Assembly (NCBI RefSeq): GCF_019145355.1
Contig: NZ_JAHSTY010000002.1
Coordinates: 992,001 to 1,056,000 of the forward strand
DNA: 64,000 nt
Source of the DNA: Pseudomonas azadiae
GTDB taxonomy: Bacteria > Pseudomonadota > Gammaproteobacteria > Pseudomonadales > Pseudomonadaceae
Direction: 5' to 3'
The notes below the pieces were generated by a model, which searched no databases, was not told the DNA's origin, and saw nothing but the letters and a program-made list of their open reading frames with translations. Made by a program: the position numbers and the translations under genes. Positions 36,100-45,914 of the stretch are shown here, piece after piece (position 1 is the first letter of the stretch; every line of letters starts with the position of its first letter).

Positions 36100-37389
36100 A
36101 TGGAAGACACATCCGAGGTTCGCATTTCAGCGGATGAATTGTCCGAAGATGTCGTGACAAGAGAGTCCCTTTATGAACAGGTTTGGTCGGCTCCTATGAC
36201 CAAAATCGGCGAACGATATGGGGTGTCTTCAAGCTATTTGGCTCGAGTTTTCACCAGTTTAAATATTCCTCGTCCACCGGTGGGGTATTGGGCTCAAGTC
36301 GCAGCGGGCAAAGCTAAAGCGCGTCCATTATTGCCCGAATCCCGGCCTGGCGATTTGACTGCGTGGAGTCGAAATGGAGCGCCTCTCCAGGTTTCGCGAT
36401 CTTTGCCAAAAGAACGTGAAAAAACGAACCGAAAAATATCTCCAGTCCCTGCTGCACTGCCTCGCAGGCACCCAATTTTACTAGATATTGAAGAGCACTT
36501 TAAGAAGGTTCGGGAAAGCGATAACGGTTATTTACGGCCCACAAAACGTTCCATGGCGGATTTAATTGTGAGCCGTACCGGGATAGCCCATGCGGTAGGT
36601 TTTGCCAACCAGTTTTACTTGGCTCTGATGAAAGAAGGTCTTGCAGTAGCGCTCAGCGATCCTGCTACGCATATGAATCGTGAGCCAGTTGATCACAGGG
36701 AAAAGGCCTCAACGAGGTACATACATCCTTCGCTATGGCAGCCGCAACGTCCTACCGTGGTTTATATAGGAACCATAGTTTTTGGTTTGACCATCTATGA
36801 GATCAGTGAGTACGTCGAGGTCAAGTACGTAGACAAGGAATATGTTCGACTAAGTTTACTTCCAACCAATCAACGTCGCTCTCCTTATCGCAATGATTGG
36901 GTAATGAGTACCGACATGCCTACCGGTCGCCTCTGCCTCCAGGTTTATTCCCCCTACTACCGAGCAGATTGGATTCATCGGTGGATCGAGGACAGGCCTG
37001 GTGATTTGGTCAGCAGAATCCCAAGCATCGTCAAATTCTTGATTGCTGAAGCCCCAGGACTTGCCAAAAAAGTGGAGGTTGAGCGAGAAAGGGCTGAGCT
37101 CGAATGGCAGAAGCATCAATTGCAAATGGCTGAGTGGCAAAGAAGAGAAGAGGAAAAACGTCGACTCAAGGCGATCCAGGATAGCCGTGAGCAGCTAGAA
37201 GCTGTGATTCAGACTTGGGCAAAGGTAAACAGCATTCAGGCGTTCTTTGACGATATAGAGAGATCCGCGCGTAGGCTCGGGGATGATGAACGGAGCGTGA
37301 TTATCGAGCGGCTGGCTAAAGCGAAAGAATTGATCGGGGATTTGGACGCGTTGAAACACTTCAATGGATGGGAGCCTCCAGCGTTTTGA
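36100..37389 (+). CDS. Hypothetical protein with N-terminal HTH and C-terminal coiled coil
   Basis: A 429-residue protein. The N-terminal block near 22-75 (LYEQVWSAPMTKIGERYGVS, then SLNIPRPPVGYWAQVAAGKA) is a helix-turn-helix-like motif that I have seen at the start of many uncharacterised bacterial proteins; it suggests DNA binding. The middle is an unassigned alpha/beta domain. Residues 325-375 form a charged coiled coil (VEVERERAELEWQKHQLQM). No enzyme motif found. Followed 45 bp later by a small membrane-protein gene. Confidence 0.65.
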   Translation: MEDTSEVRISADELSEDVVTRESLYEQVWSAPMTKIGERYGVSSSYLARVFTSLNIPRPPVGYWAQVAAGKAKARPLLPESRPGDLTAWSRNGAPLQVSRSLPKEREKTNRKISPVPAALPRRHPILLDIEEHFKKVRESDNGYLRPTKRSMADLIVSRTGIAHAVGFANQFYLALMKEGLAVALSDPATHMNREPVDHREKASTRYIHPSLWQPQRPTVVYIGTIVFGLTIYEISEYVEVKYVDKEYVRLSLLPTNQRRSPYRNDWVMSTDMPTGRLCLQVYSPYYRADWIHRWIEDRPGDLVSRIPSIVKFLIAEAPGLAKKVEVERERAELEWQKHQLQMAEWQRREEEKRRLKAIQDSREQLEAVIQTWAKVNSIQAFFDDIERSARRLGDDERSVIIERLAKAKELIGDLDALKHFNGWEPPAF

Positions 37390-37434
37390 GTCTATTCGGG
37401 CGTCTTGTCGTTCTGTAAGCCCTGGGGAGATGTT

Positions 37435-37662
37435 GTGCCTGCTAAGACTCGCAAGTCTAGGCTTTCAAAAAGGCCTACTGCTTTCACTGTCTGTAGCATA
37501 ACAATGGTGTTTGCAGTATTAGCGCTGGTCTTCGTCCAGCTCGTTATCTTTCAGCATTGGTTGTTGGCCTGCAACTCAGGCTTACATGGACAGATGGTAG
37601 ATTTCGCAGAGAAGCGCTCATTGTCGTGCCAGACGAAGATCCCGGCGGTAGGGGAGGTATAA
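37435..37662 (+). CDS. Small single-span membrane protein
   Basis: A 75-residue protein starting at GTG 37435 with GGGGAG upstream. It has a basic N-terminus (VPAKTRKSRLSKRP) and one transmembrane helix near 22-42 (SITMVFAVLALVFVQLVIF). The rest is short, with two cysteines. Co-directional with the coiled-coil protein gene and possibly co-transcribed. Unknown role. Confidence 0.45.
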   Translation: MPAKTRKSRLSKRPTAFTVCSITMVFAVLALVFVQLVIFQHWLLACNSGLHGQMVDFAEKRSLSCQTKIPAVGEV

Positions 37663-37671
37663 GGGCTTAGG

Positions 37672-38493
37672 TTAGGTTTTGCGGTTGAGCAGGTTGTCGA
37701 AGAACGTGGTGCTCAGCGCCTCAGTCCAATCAATCGGCAGCAGTTCAACCCAACTCAACGCCTGAAGAATGATCACCAGACCCAAGCCGTAGGCGTTGCC
37801 AGGGGCAGCTTCCACGCACAGCGGCGCCCCGAACTTGGTGTCGTAAAAGAGCGACGATTTGACACCGTCCGGCCCCATGTACACCGTATGTGTCGCGATG
37901 TGGTCATTTCCAAGAATCATGAGGTCGGGGGCGTGCTCACCCTGGACGTTGTGAACTGAAATGTCCGGTGAGTATATGCGTGCAAAAACTGCACAAAAGG
38001 GCTGGTTTTTGAGTGGAGGGTAAGTGCGAGGCCAATCTCTGACCCTACCGTTGTAGATCGGCCCATCCACCTGATACTCAGGGTTGGTACGACCTCGACG
38101 TGTGAGCAGCAATTTCTTTACCGCTTCGGCTTGGCTGACCGCCTTTGCCAATACCGCTGAATCCGAGATCGAGTGCTTGCATTCGATGTAGGCGTACACC
38201 GCGTCAACAGGAATTTGTTCTTTTACCGGATACTGGCGGCTCATACCGGAGCGCAGGGTGGGGCTGGACATCTTGTCGTAAATGATGAGGTCATCCCCGG
38301 CCTTTTCGCCATTTTCAGCTACAACAAAACCCCGGCACACACCGTACTTGGCTGGCAGAATATCCTCCAGCAAAGCGCATATGGCGACCTCGAATTCATC
38401 ACCAAGGTCAAAGTTGTAGATCGCTTCGATGTCCTGCAACCTCGCTTCGACTTTCCTGGCCAACCTCTCGATGTATCCACCGTATGAGCTCAT
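37672..38493 (-). CDS. DUF6602 domain protein (nuclease-like)
   Basis: A 273-residue protein. Its pattern FEVAICALLEDILPAKYGVC, RGFVV, GDDLIIYD and VYAYIECKHS matches DUF6602. The order of acidic residues and ExK (IECKHS) resembles PD-(D/E)xK nucleases, but this is inference. The start is ATG 38493 after GGAGGAGGATCA. It is divergent from the helicase gene across 229 bp, which would allow joint control. Confidence 0.7.
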   Translation of the reverse strand: MSSYGGYIERLARKVEARLQDIEAIYNFDLGDEFEVAICALLEDILPAKYGVCRGFVVAENGEKAGDDLIIYDKMSSPTLRSGMSRQYPVKEQIPVDAVYAYIECKHSISDSAVLAKAVSQAEAVKKLLLTRRGRTNPEYQVDGPIYNGRVRDWPRTYPPLKNQPFCAVFARIYSPDISVHNVQGEHAPDLMILGNDHIATHTVYMGPDGVKSSLFYDTKFGAPLCVEAAPGNAYGLGLVIILQALSWVELLPIDWTEALSTTFFDNLLNRKT

Positions 38494-38722
38494 TGATCCT
38501 CCTCCAGTTGCTCGATGTTTGTAGGCCTCTATGACATTAATCCTCCTGGCTAAAACAGGGTCTTGCAAGTCAGGACATGCTGCGGATTAGGCGGCTCGGG
38601 CTGTCGTGACCTCTGCTTTAGAAGCTTGACGTTGCAATTGTGGTGGTAATCTACGCCTTTATATCGAAGAGGCGGCGCCCGGATTCCTGGCACGCTCTAA
38701 GTCTGCAGGGAGCTCTTAGCTA

Positions 38723-41269
38723 GTGGATTCGCGACCAACCAACCCTCATTCTCAACCACCTCAGATTGACTCATCAGCTGACAACGTTACCTTGGAGACT
38801 GGCCGTAGCCTGCAGTCCACCATGCGTGGCTTTTTCAACTGGCTCACCAATGCCATCCTAGACGGCGTTGGATTTCAACAAACCTCTGCTTGGAATGCGG
38901 GTCGTCTGGTCGGTACCGAACAGGGAAAAAGCAAAGGCTTGGAGGAGGGCTTCTCTCAGGGGCATGCCCAAGGACTGGACGACGGAAAGCTAATTGTTGA
39001 GTTGCGTCCTGGCACACCTACGATTCCCGCTCCACCGGGCATCAAGGAACCTGCACTATTCAAGGACTGGAGATTTGCAATCACTCCAGAAATGGCTGCT
39101 GAGATCCGGCAGGATGTGAAGCAATATCTTCCTGATCAACCTCCCTCTGAAGATCAGTGGAAGATGATCTTGTCCACCACTCCGACCACCTCTGTAGTTG
39201 CGGGCGCTGGTAGTGGTAAGTCGACAACCATGGTGTTGCGGCTGATCGTTCTATACCACTACCTCAAAATTGATTTGTCGGGTCTGACGGTTGTCACTTT
39301 CACAAAAGAATCCAAGCTGGATTTCGCGAAGAAAGTCCGCGAGGTTTTTGACCTTTGGGGTTATGAAGTCAGCGAGAAGAAGTCACTTGAGATTGTCCGC
39401 ACGTTCCATTCCCGCATTCTGTCCTTCGCCAAAAGCATCGATGGTCTAAGTGATGTAAAGACTTTCGAGTTTCTAGACAACAAGCCAGGTGAGGACGAAA
39501 AGGACGGTTCGATGCTGAATGTCAAGCTGGGCGAAACCCAGCTCGATCTGATGAACGCGACATACCATGAGCTTTACGAAAGCAACACGGAGTTTCGCTC
39601 GCTGATGGGAGAACTCTATCAACGCTCACTATTGCTAGCTGAGATGGATAAAGACCATCCAGACGTTCTGGAGCGCCAGGATAAGGCCTGGCAAATGGCG
39701 AATATCGATGATGCGTTGTGCGCTCAACTTGAAGGTCTTTGGGAAGCTGCCGGTTATTGGCCAATTGATGGGATAGAGCCTGCACGGAAGACCGTCCGAC
39801 TGCTTGGGAAAAACTTCCGTGTGAACGGATATATTCCCGATTTCGATACCTACGTGATACTAGGGGTCGACGATACCGAACCAAATGAAATTAAGCTTGA
39901 TCACCAATATGGTTGGTTCATGCGTAAGCACGTGCGCGACAAGCGGACGCTGTTTCAAGCGTTTTGCAGTCCACGGGTTGTTTATCTGAACAGTTATGTC
40001 GATGCATCGCGGTCGGTTGACGCCCTCAAAGGTCGGATAAATGGATGCCCGAAATTCCAGTACAAGGTCAAGGGAGAGATTAGCTCCAGTTATATTTTGG
40101 AGGCATTTTTTGTCAATGCATCCTTCATCGAAAACCTGGGCCTGGACGCCATTGAGGCGGTCAAAAATATGACCTTGTACAAGGGCGAGCCCGACACGCC
40201 ATTTTTCCATGCGATGAGTATTTACTGGGCCGCGTTCAACGAGCGACTGCTGCAGATGAGTCCGCCGGTAATGACGTTCAACAGTATGTTTGCGATGTTC
40301 AGCGAACGTGGTCAGCAAAATTTTAAGGCAGTACCGGACAGCGTACTTCGCCCCATGACCACGCTGCTCATCGACGAATTCCAAGATGTTGGGGCGAACA
40401 CAATCTCTTGGGTCAGGGCGACCTTCAAGGAAATCGAACTACGCGGGTTGGCCGCTAAAACCTTGGGTGCGCCAGCTTATGCCTCGGTGATGGCGGTGGG
40501 GGACGATTGGCAAAGCATCTATGGATGGCGTGGCAGCTCTCCACGTTTTCTGATGGAGTTCGACAAGGAGTTTAGGTCGCCGAAGCAGACACAGGTGTTC
40601 ATGCAGGAAAACCATCGATCACATCAAATGGTTGTTGATGCGGCGGAAGCAATAGTCAACCAGACACCAGGTTTTGACAACAAGCACGGTGTTGCGGTCA
40701 ACAAGCGTGTGATCGGCAACCAGGTACCGGTAGAGGTTCGAGAGCTTGACTGGGAGCACCTAATCCAGATGGCCGAACACCATTACGACGCTGGCAACTC
40801 GATCCTTATTCTTTACCGTAAACGCGACACCAAAAAAGATGCCAAAGCAAAACTCAGCGTCGTCATTGAGAGAGCTCGTGAAGACAAGCGAGACAAGGCC
40901 GTCAAGTTTCTGACCTACCACTCCTCGAAGGGCTTGCAGGCTGACGCCGTCTTTTTGCTGGGGGATTGCGAGGTCACCACGTCATCGCCTTCGAGAAACG
41001 ATTTCTATGCCCAGGCCGGTATGGCGAATCCGGGCGAGCCCTGCGGTTACGACAGGGCACAGCAGCAGGAGGCGCTGCGAACAGCCTACGTCGCCATCAC
41101 TCGGGCCGTCACCTACTGCTATTGGTATGTTTCCTGGGACGAAAAGGTACCTGCGTCGGAGAAGGCAAGTCGTTATATCAAGGGGGATCAGGCCTATTGG
41201 AATGTTGTGACGCCTCGTCCTGCACCACCTTCAGATGGGATCAAACGCAAAGTAGTCAAGGGACGCTAG
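38723..41269 (+). CDS. UvrD/Rep-like superfamily 1 helicase
   Basis: An 848-residue SF1A helicase. Walker A GAGSGKSTT is near 158, motif II LLIDEFQDVG near 550, motif III GDDWQSIYGWRG near 592, motif V LTYHSSKGLQADAV near 731 and motif VI YVAITRAVTYCYW near 790. A long insert (about 210-540) between motif I and motif II includes NGYIPDFDTYVI, and the N-terminal 110 residues are unassigned. It starts at GTG 38723 with AGGGAGC upstream. It is larger than housekeeping Rep and has an unusual N-terminus, which suggests a defence or element-specific helicase. Confidence 0.85.
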   Translation: MDSRPTNPHSQPPQIDSSADNVTLETGRSLQSTMRGFFNWLTNAILDGVGFQQTSAWNAGRLVGTEQGKSKGLEEGFSQGHAQGLDDGKLIVELRPGTPTIPAPPGIKEPALFKDWRFAITPEMAAEIRQDVKQYLPDQPPSEDQWKMILSTTPTTSVVAGAGSGKSTTMVLRLIVLYHYLKIDLSGLTVVTFTKESKLDFAKKVREVFDLWGYEVSEKKSLEIVRTFHSRILSFAKSIDGLSDVKTFEFLDNKPGEDEKDGSMLNVKLGETQLDLMNATYHELYESNTEFRSLMGELYQRSLLLAEMDKDHPDVLERQDKAWQMANIDDALCAQLEGLWEAAGYWPIDGIEPARKTVRLLGKNFRVNGYIPDFDTYVILGVDDTEPNEIKLDHQYGWFMRKHVRDKRTLFQAFCSPRVVYLNSYVDASRSVDALKGRINGCPKFQYKVKGEISSSYILEAFFVNASFIENLGLDAIEAVKNMTLYKGEPDTPFFHAMSIYWAAFNERLLQMSPPVMTFNSMFAMFSERGQQNFKAVPDSVLRPMTTLLIDEFQDVGANTISWVRATFKEIELRGLAAKTLGAPAYASVMAVGDDWQSIYGWRGSSPRFLMEFDKEFRSPKQTQVFMQENHRSHQMVVDAAEAIVNQTPGFDNKHGVAVNKRVIGNQVPVEVRELDWEHLIQMAEHHYDAGNSILILYRKRDTKKDAKAKLSVVIERAREDKRDKAVKFLTYHSSKGLQADAVFLLGDCEVTTSSPSRNDFYAQAGMANPGEPCGYDRAQQQEALRTAYVAITRAVTYCYWYVSWDEKVPASEKASRYIKGDQAYWNVVTPRPAPPSDGIKRKVVKGR

Positions 41270-41374
41270 CTAGGGCCCTTGTTCGTCATATCTAATATCT
41301 GCAGGCGACGTGCGGGAATACAGAAAGGCGCAGTGGCTACGCGGTCAGGAGGTTTGAGCTATATACTCTTCCAG

Positions 41375-41926
41375 CTACCGCACAGCCTTGCTGGCTTTGA
41401 TTTCAAATCGGCGCTCCACTTCTGCGTCACTTAGCTTAAGCGCATCATCGCCGAGCCACATGGCAAGTTTCTCGCGCTTCTGGCTCATTGTGAGAGCATC
41501 GAGGTTCGGAATGTAGCCGTTATTGGCTTTCATGCCCCGCTGCAGCTCGTAGAAGGTCTTGATCAGAGACTTTGGATGAATCTCGCCCCTTGGGCAGAAG
41601 CGATTTGTCAGCTTGCCGACCGTGTGGTTAAACGCCCGCAACTGAGACGTCATGGTGATCTGGCAGAAGTAGGCTGCCCAGCCAAGACGTTTGCCTTTGA
41701 AGATGCAGCCAGTGATCCGGAGATTCAGCTTCCATTGGCAGTAGGCGAGGGCGCGTTCCTCGTCAGCAGGGCGTCGAGCCGTCGCCAGTTTATGCCGGTA
41801 TGCCGTGAAAATTTTAGCGATGGATGACTCGATGGCGCTAGGAAGGCTTGCGTGTTGAAACATACCTGCATACAGCTGATACCTTAAATACGGGGCAGTG
41901 ACGGTGTTCAACCGAACCCACCGCAC
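41375..41926 (-). CDS. Hypothetical protein
   Basis: A 183-residue basic protein of no family that I recognise. It has two cysteines, LNLRITGCIFKGKRLGWAAY in the middle and a lysine-rich C-terminus. The frame opens at GTG 41926; an internal ATG at 41863 is an alternative start. A partial inverted repeat GTACCCA/GGGTATAC just upstream (41933-41967) could be an operator. It lies downstream of the GHKL/PRTase operon on the same strand, but 110 bp away. Confidence 0.5.
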   Translation of the reverse strand: MRWVRLNTVTAPYLRYQLYAGMFQHASLPSAIESSIAKIFTAYRHKLATARRPADEERALAYCQWKLNLRITGCIFKGKRLGWAAYFCQITMTSQLRAFNHTVGKLTNRFCPRGEIHPKSLIKTFYELQRGMKANNGYIPNLDALTMSQKREKLAMWLGDDALKLSDAEVERRFEIKASKAVR

Positions 41927-42035
41927 TTATCCGTACCCAGGGGGTTACCAGGGAAATTGGGTATACCCTTGATGCTAGTCAGGTTGGCACCGCCAGCGGC
42001 AACAGCCGGCAGCTCTCACAGGTCTTCCGTGCAGG

Positions 42036-44258
42036 TTAGAAAGGAGAGGGGTCACCGTCGAGAAGCAGCGAGAGGTCAGCTATTTTTGTCCTCAACGTCG
42101 CTTTCAGCGTTGCTCTCAGCTTCTTGTCCACCTCTTTATGCAGTCGAATCTTTTCTATGGCCAATGCGATTATGAATTCCATTGCCGCTTCGCCGCGCTC
42201 ATACGAGTAGCCCTTCGCCACGCGCAGAATGATGTCCGCCATCGCTGCGCTGTAGATCTCGTGAGCACTGTAATCCAGCTCCGTGGGAAGCGCCGCTCTG
42301 AGAAATGCCGACTGGATGATTCCGTCGTCATACCTGGAGAACACATCCGGCGACAGCAGCACCTGCTGTAACTCACCAGACTCCAGTCGTTTCGCGTCCT
42401 TGATTTTTGCCCCTTCCCGGGCGTTCTGCAAAATCCAAAGGATGGTCAAGAAGATGTCTACAGTCGAAGCCTTTTTGACATCCTCCTTCCCGTTCACGAA
42501 CGCGAAGCCATCAGTAAGCTTCATCTCTTCGTTCGTGAAACTGCTTGGCCAGAATGCCTGGGACGATAGGCCGGATGCTTCCTCGGCAGCCAACTGATCA
42601 GCGCGGTGTTTGATCAGCAGCAAGTTCTCATCACCAAAGGCGACTAGCTTGTTGATTATGTCTTTCTCTTTGGCCCAGTGATTACTGCACACAGCGCTGC
42701 CGGCGGGAATCTCCATGAAGGCCTTGAAAACGTACCGGCGCTCACCCTTCGGTGGTTGCGTCAGATTGGAACTCAGGTCTTTCATCAGCTCGTAGGTTCG
42801 ACCGAAGAGGGCTCCGACGATGTAGAGGCGAGTTCCTGATTTCTGGGCGCTTCGCAGCCGTCTACTGATTCTCTGCAGAATAGTCCCACGCTCTGCTGCA
42901 GCTGCAACCACAATAACTGATCCATGAAGCTCTTCGTCTTGGTTGAAGTCTTCTTCGCTGATCTTGGTGCAGGTCAGGCCTCTTTCAGTCAGATATTCCA
43001 AAGCTTCCGTCGCGAGTTTCTCACTCGCCGAGTCTTTATCATGGATGATCAGCTTGGTCGACGCGGGCGACTCTTGGTCGAGGCATTTTTTGAACCAGGT
43101 CTTGAAGCCGTCAGTCTCGACCAGTTTTTCCTTGTCTACGTGAACTGTGCGCCGTCTTTCTCCTCCTTGGATGGGCGTTACACATCTGAAAAGCCCCTTG
43201 CCTATGAAGGAGTCAAACTTCACCTGAAGGTCATCCGGCAGATGATCCATGCTGATGTTTAACAGCCTTGTTTCAGTGTGTTCTGCGATAAAGCGCTCGC
43301 CGTGAATCCGGATGGTCTGTCGTGCTTCCGAAGTTTCGGACTCAGCGAGCATTTCGAAATCCTGAGGACGTTCCAGAGTATGGACAATAGTGCAGCTTTC
43401 AGACTTCTTGGAGAACGACAAAACCGTAGCGACTCGAGATGGGGGAGCGCTGTTGACTCGAATCCACTGGTCGGCCAACCCACACGTAGATGAGGCAGAG
43501 ATCAGGCAAAGGGCAGCATTGGCGCCAGGCAAACGCCCATCCTTCAGCCCCTCGTGCGAATGGAAAGATCTGATGGTCTGGATAGTAGGTTTTCCAAACC
43601 GGGCCTGATAAAGCTGCATTGAAAGGGCTATGGGCAAGAAAGCCATAGTGTCGAGGTAGATCGTGTCGGGCTCACCCAACGTGCTTGTAGCAGCTTGTTT
43701 GAGCATCTTCAGCGAAGCAAATGCAAGAAAGTGGGCGTGCAGTGTCTCGGAGAGAAGATTTTCAGCCCGAATGAAATAATTTGCGGAACGTGACGAGGGC
43801 TTCGAAAACAAAAAGCCAGCCGGGGCTTTGGTCAACACTGAGGTGCACTTGACCAGTTTCTCCATGCCGGCCTTGACGATTTTCGCGGTGCCGTTCTGTA
43901 GCAGTTTGGAAATATTTTTCGGGGCACCAGAAATATTCTGGTATTTGGTGATGCTGCCGTGGCCATCGTGATACGCAAATCCATAGCTCAGCGAAGAGTT
44001 TGCATTCCGACGCTGCAAGGCGCTGGATAATGGAGAGGCTTTATCTTGGCACTGCTTCTGAATCTGCTCCTCAAAACACTGCGGTATGAGGAAGATTAAG
44101 TGATCTGGCAGGATGTAGCCGGGTAGGCGCTTCTGCAGCGCATCCGTCACCTGGATATCTGTGATGGCATCAGGGCCTGTGAAGAACACCACAACCTGTG
44201 CGGGCTCAGCCTCAGATGAAGCCGCGAGAGATACTTCGAAATCGTAAAGATCGGACAT
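42036..44258 (-). CDS. Phosphoribosyltransferase-like protein, partner of GHKL ATPase
   Basis: A 740-residue protein. Residues about 160-270 resemble a type I phosphoribosyltransferase core: FIRAENLLSETLHAHF, DTIYLDTMAFLPIALSMQLY, TIRSFHSHEGLKDG and the loop LCLISASSTCGLADQW near 250, which corresponds to a degenerate PRPP loop. The PRPP loop lacks the usual paired acidic residues, so it may bind without catalysing. The rest, including a region rich in charged helices to the end, is unassigned. It starts one base after the stop of the ATPase gene, so the two are co-translated. The pair may form a nucleotide-sensing or modifying conflict system. Confidence 0.6.
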   Translation of the reverse strand: MSDLYDFEVSLAASSEAEPAQVVVFFTGPDAITDIQVTDALQKRLPGYILPDHLIFLIPQCFEEQIQKQCQDKASPLSSALQRRNANSSLSYGFAYHDGHGSITKYQNISGAPKNISKLLQNGTAKIVKAGMEKLVKCTSVLTKAPAGFLFSKPSSRSANYFIRAENLLSETLHAHFLAFASLKMLKQAATSTLGEPDTIYLDTMAFLPIALSMQLYQARFGKPTIQTIRSFHSHEGLKDGRLPGANAALCLISASSTCGLADQWIRVNSAPPSRVATVLSFSKKSESCTIVHTLERPQDFEMLAESETSEARQTIRIHGERFIAEHTETRLLNISMDHLPDDLQVKFDSFIGKGLFRCVTPIQGGERRRTVHVDKEKLVETDGFKTWFKKCLDQESPASTKLIIHDKDSASEKLATEALEYLTERGLTCTKISEEDFNQDEELHGSVIVVAAAAERGTILQRISRRLRSAQKSGTRLYIVGALFGRTYELMKDLSSNLTQPPKGERRYVFKAFMEIPAGSAVCSNHWAKEKDIINKLVAFGDENLLLIKHRADQLAAEEASGLSSQAFWPSSFTNEEMKLTDGFAFVNGKEDVKKASTVDIFLTILWILQNAREGAKIKDAKRLESGELQQVLLSPDVFSRYDDGIIQSAFLRAALPTELDYSAHEIYSAAMADIILRVAKGYSYERGEAAMEFIIALAIEKIRLHKEVDKKLRATLKATLRTKIADLSLLLDGDPSPF

Positions 44259-44259
44259 G

Positions 44260-45417
44260 TCAGTTCACCGGGATGCAGATGGTGAAGACAGTCCCTTCAG
44301 CGGCTTCGAGCTCACCACCACCGCTCCATTTTTTGGGGTGATACGCCACCTCGCCTTCGTGCCCTTGAAACGCTTGTGAGAGGCAAAGTCTGCCTGTGCG
44401 TAACCGAACATAGGCTTGAAGCTTGTTGAAAGCCTGAACGGCGTTATGCAGACCCATACCCGATTCCTTCGACGGCTTGGTGGTGACGTGTTTTTTGAAG
44501 CAGTCGAGGGTAGCTTGGAGCTCCTCATCAAGTGACAGCTTGTCCAACAACTCAAGCGGTGCACCTTCATTTTTCGAAAGCCAACGTCTTGCGAGGCCAG
44601 GGCCGCTGTCGATGATCGATAGCTCTAGAAAGTCGAGCGCATCGACATCTTTGACCATGTGCCTGATGACGAAACGCGCAAATTCGGGCTCAGTGTGGGA
44701 GTAATTCTTGATCTCCATTTTGCTGATGCGACTTGCTTTGACTGTCATGCCACGCAAGCCCTTTTTGTATTTGACCCCCATCAAATCGCATGACGCATGT
44801 TCGTCAGCGTTCGATATCAGCTCTTCAAGGACAGTGCCCAAGGCGCTAAGGCCACTGCGCATCAACGCATTGCGCTCATGCCTGGTGTGCATTACTGATG
44901 ACAAGTCTTCGATCAAGGTGGAGAAGGTTGGCCACTTATGGACTTCAGGTTCTCCTCCCCCGTAGTAGAAAGGCTTGATGTACTCCATCTGCGCGTGGTT
45001 GATACTGAAGAGGTTAATCACCTTGGGGCGAGCCCCTTTGCCCCCTGAGGTGTGTTTCAGATCACTTTCGAACATTGCTTCAATCATTGGTCGAATGACA
45101 GTCAATGCTGCACGGCGATCAATCGGATCATGATTTTCCGACACAATGTCTGAGCTCATTACCAGCGCGGCTAAACCTGCCGCCGTTTTGGCAAGCTGCG
45201 AAACTTGATCTAGGGCGTTTTCAGTGTCTGCGTAGAGGTGCAACGTGCTTTTGCTCTGGGCTTTTGCCCAGGTGATCACGAGTTGCGCAAGAGATGCGTC
45301 GACCCCCAGAAGTCCCCCATGACTCATAGATACAGGTAACCGCAATTGCCGTTCTGTGAAACACAGAGGGTAGAGCTCCTCTATGTCATACGTATTCATG
45401 CTTCGAGTGATTTTCAT
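44260..45417 (-). CDS. GHKL-family ATPase
   Basis: A 385-residue protein. The C-terminal half carries a GHKL (HATPase_c) fold: N-box VLEELISNADEHAS near 196, G1 box SIIDSGPGLARRW near 270 and G2 box GMGLHNAVQAF near 320. No His phosphotransfer domain or transmembrane span is seen, so it is not an ordinary sensor kinase. The N-terminal 190 residues are unassigned. The start is taken as ATG 45417 with AGAGGTGCTG upstream; 45432 and 45474 are alternatives. First gene of a two-gene operon with the PRTase-like protein. Confidence 0.75.
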   Translation of the reverse strand: MKITRSMNTYDIEELYPLCFTERQLRLPVSMSHGGLLGVDASLAQLVITWAKAQSKSTLHLYADTENALDQVSQLAKTAAGLAALVMSSDIVSENHDPIDRRAALTVIRPMIEAMFESDLKHTSGGKGARPKVINLFSINHAQMEYIKPFYYGGGEPEVHKWPTFSTLIEDLSSVMHTRHERNALMRSGLSALGTVLEELISNADEHASCDLMGVKYKKGLRGMTVKASRISKMEIKNYSHTEPEFARFVIRHMVKDVDALDFLELSIIDSGPGLARRWLSKNEGAPLELLDKLSLDEELQATLDCFKKHVTTKPSKESGMGLHNAVQAFNKLQAYVRLRTGRLCLSQAFQGHEGEVAYHPKKWSGGGELEAAEGTVFTICIPVN

Positions 45418-45914
45418 CAGCACCTCTGACATTCCATCGATTGGGTGCTGAGCCACGCTAGAAGCAAGGAGCACGGGGAGCTGTCACCAGCCGAAATTTC
45501 CACGCACGTAAACAGGCAGGGAATGAAACGTATTCGGAGGGCAGGGACAGCAACTTTACGTAACCATGCGGCTGCTTGGAAGGTGGCGGGTGCAAAAATG
45601 CCGGTATTCGAGCGACTGCTCCAAAGCAATCACGATGAATGAAGATCCTTGGCACTTAAATGACCGGACGATAGGCCAGAGTTGGAGAGCTGGCGCATCG
45701 AGTGACGTTGCCACCTGCTATACCGAGGCAGGGAGTGCAGGAGGGGCTATACCCGAGAAGAAAAGGCTAAACGGAGCGATCATGATTACAGTGCTTCGAT
45801 CAGCCCCGAAGGCCCATTGCAACTGAAGCGTCACTCTGTAGAGGGGCAGAAAGGGAGCGCCGGCGAGTCGCATGTTGCAGCTCCCTGTGGCCCATTTTTG
45901 AGCTGAGCGAGTGG
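45418..45914. other. Intergenic stretch upstream of the GHKL operon
   Basis: About 500 bp with no convincing gene; several 65-86 codon frames on both strands lack ribosome sites. It holds the promoter region of the GHKL operon and the 3' flank of the ImmA/IrrE gene. No terminator was recognised. Confidence 0.45.

Noticed and set aside
41940..41970. GGGAAATTGG near 41951, like the tRNA-Ser 5' end
   Set aside because: Only about 11 bases match and they are from the 5' end of the tRNA, not the 3' end expected at an attachment site.
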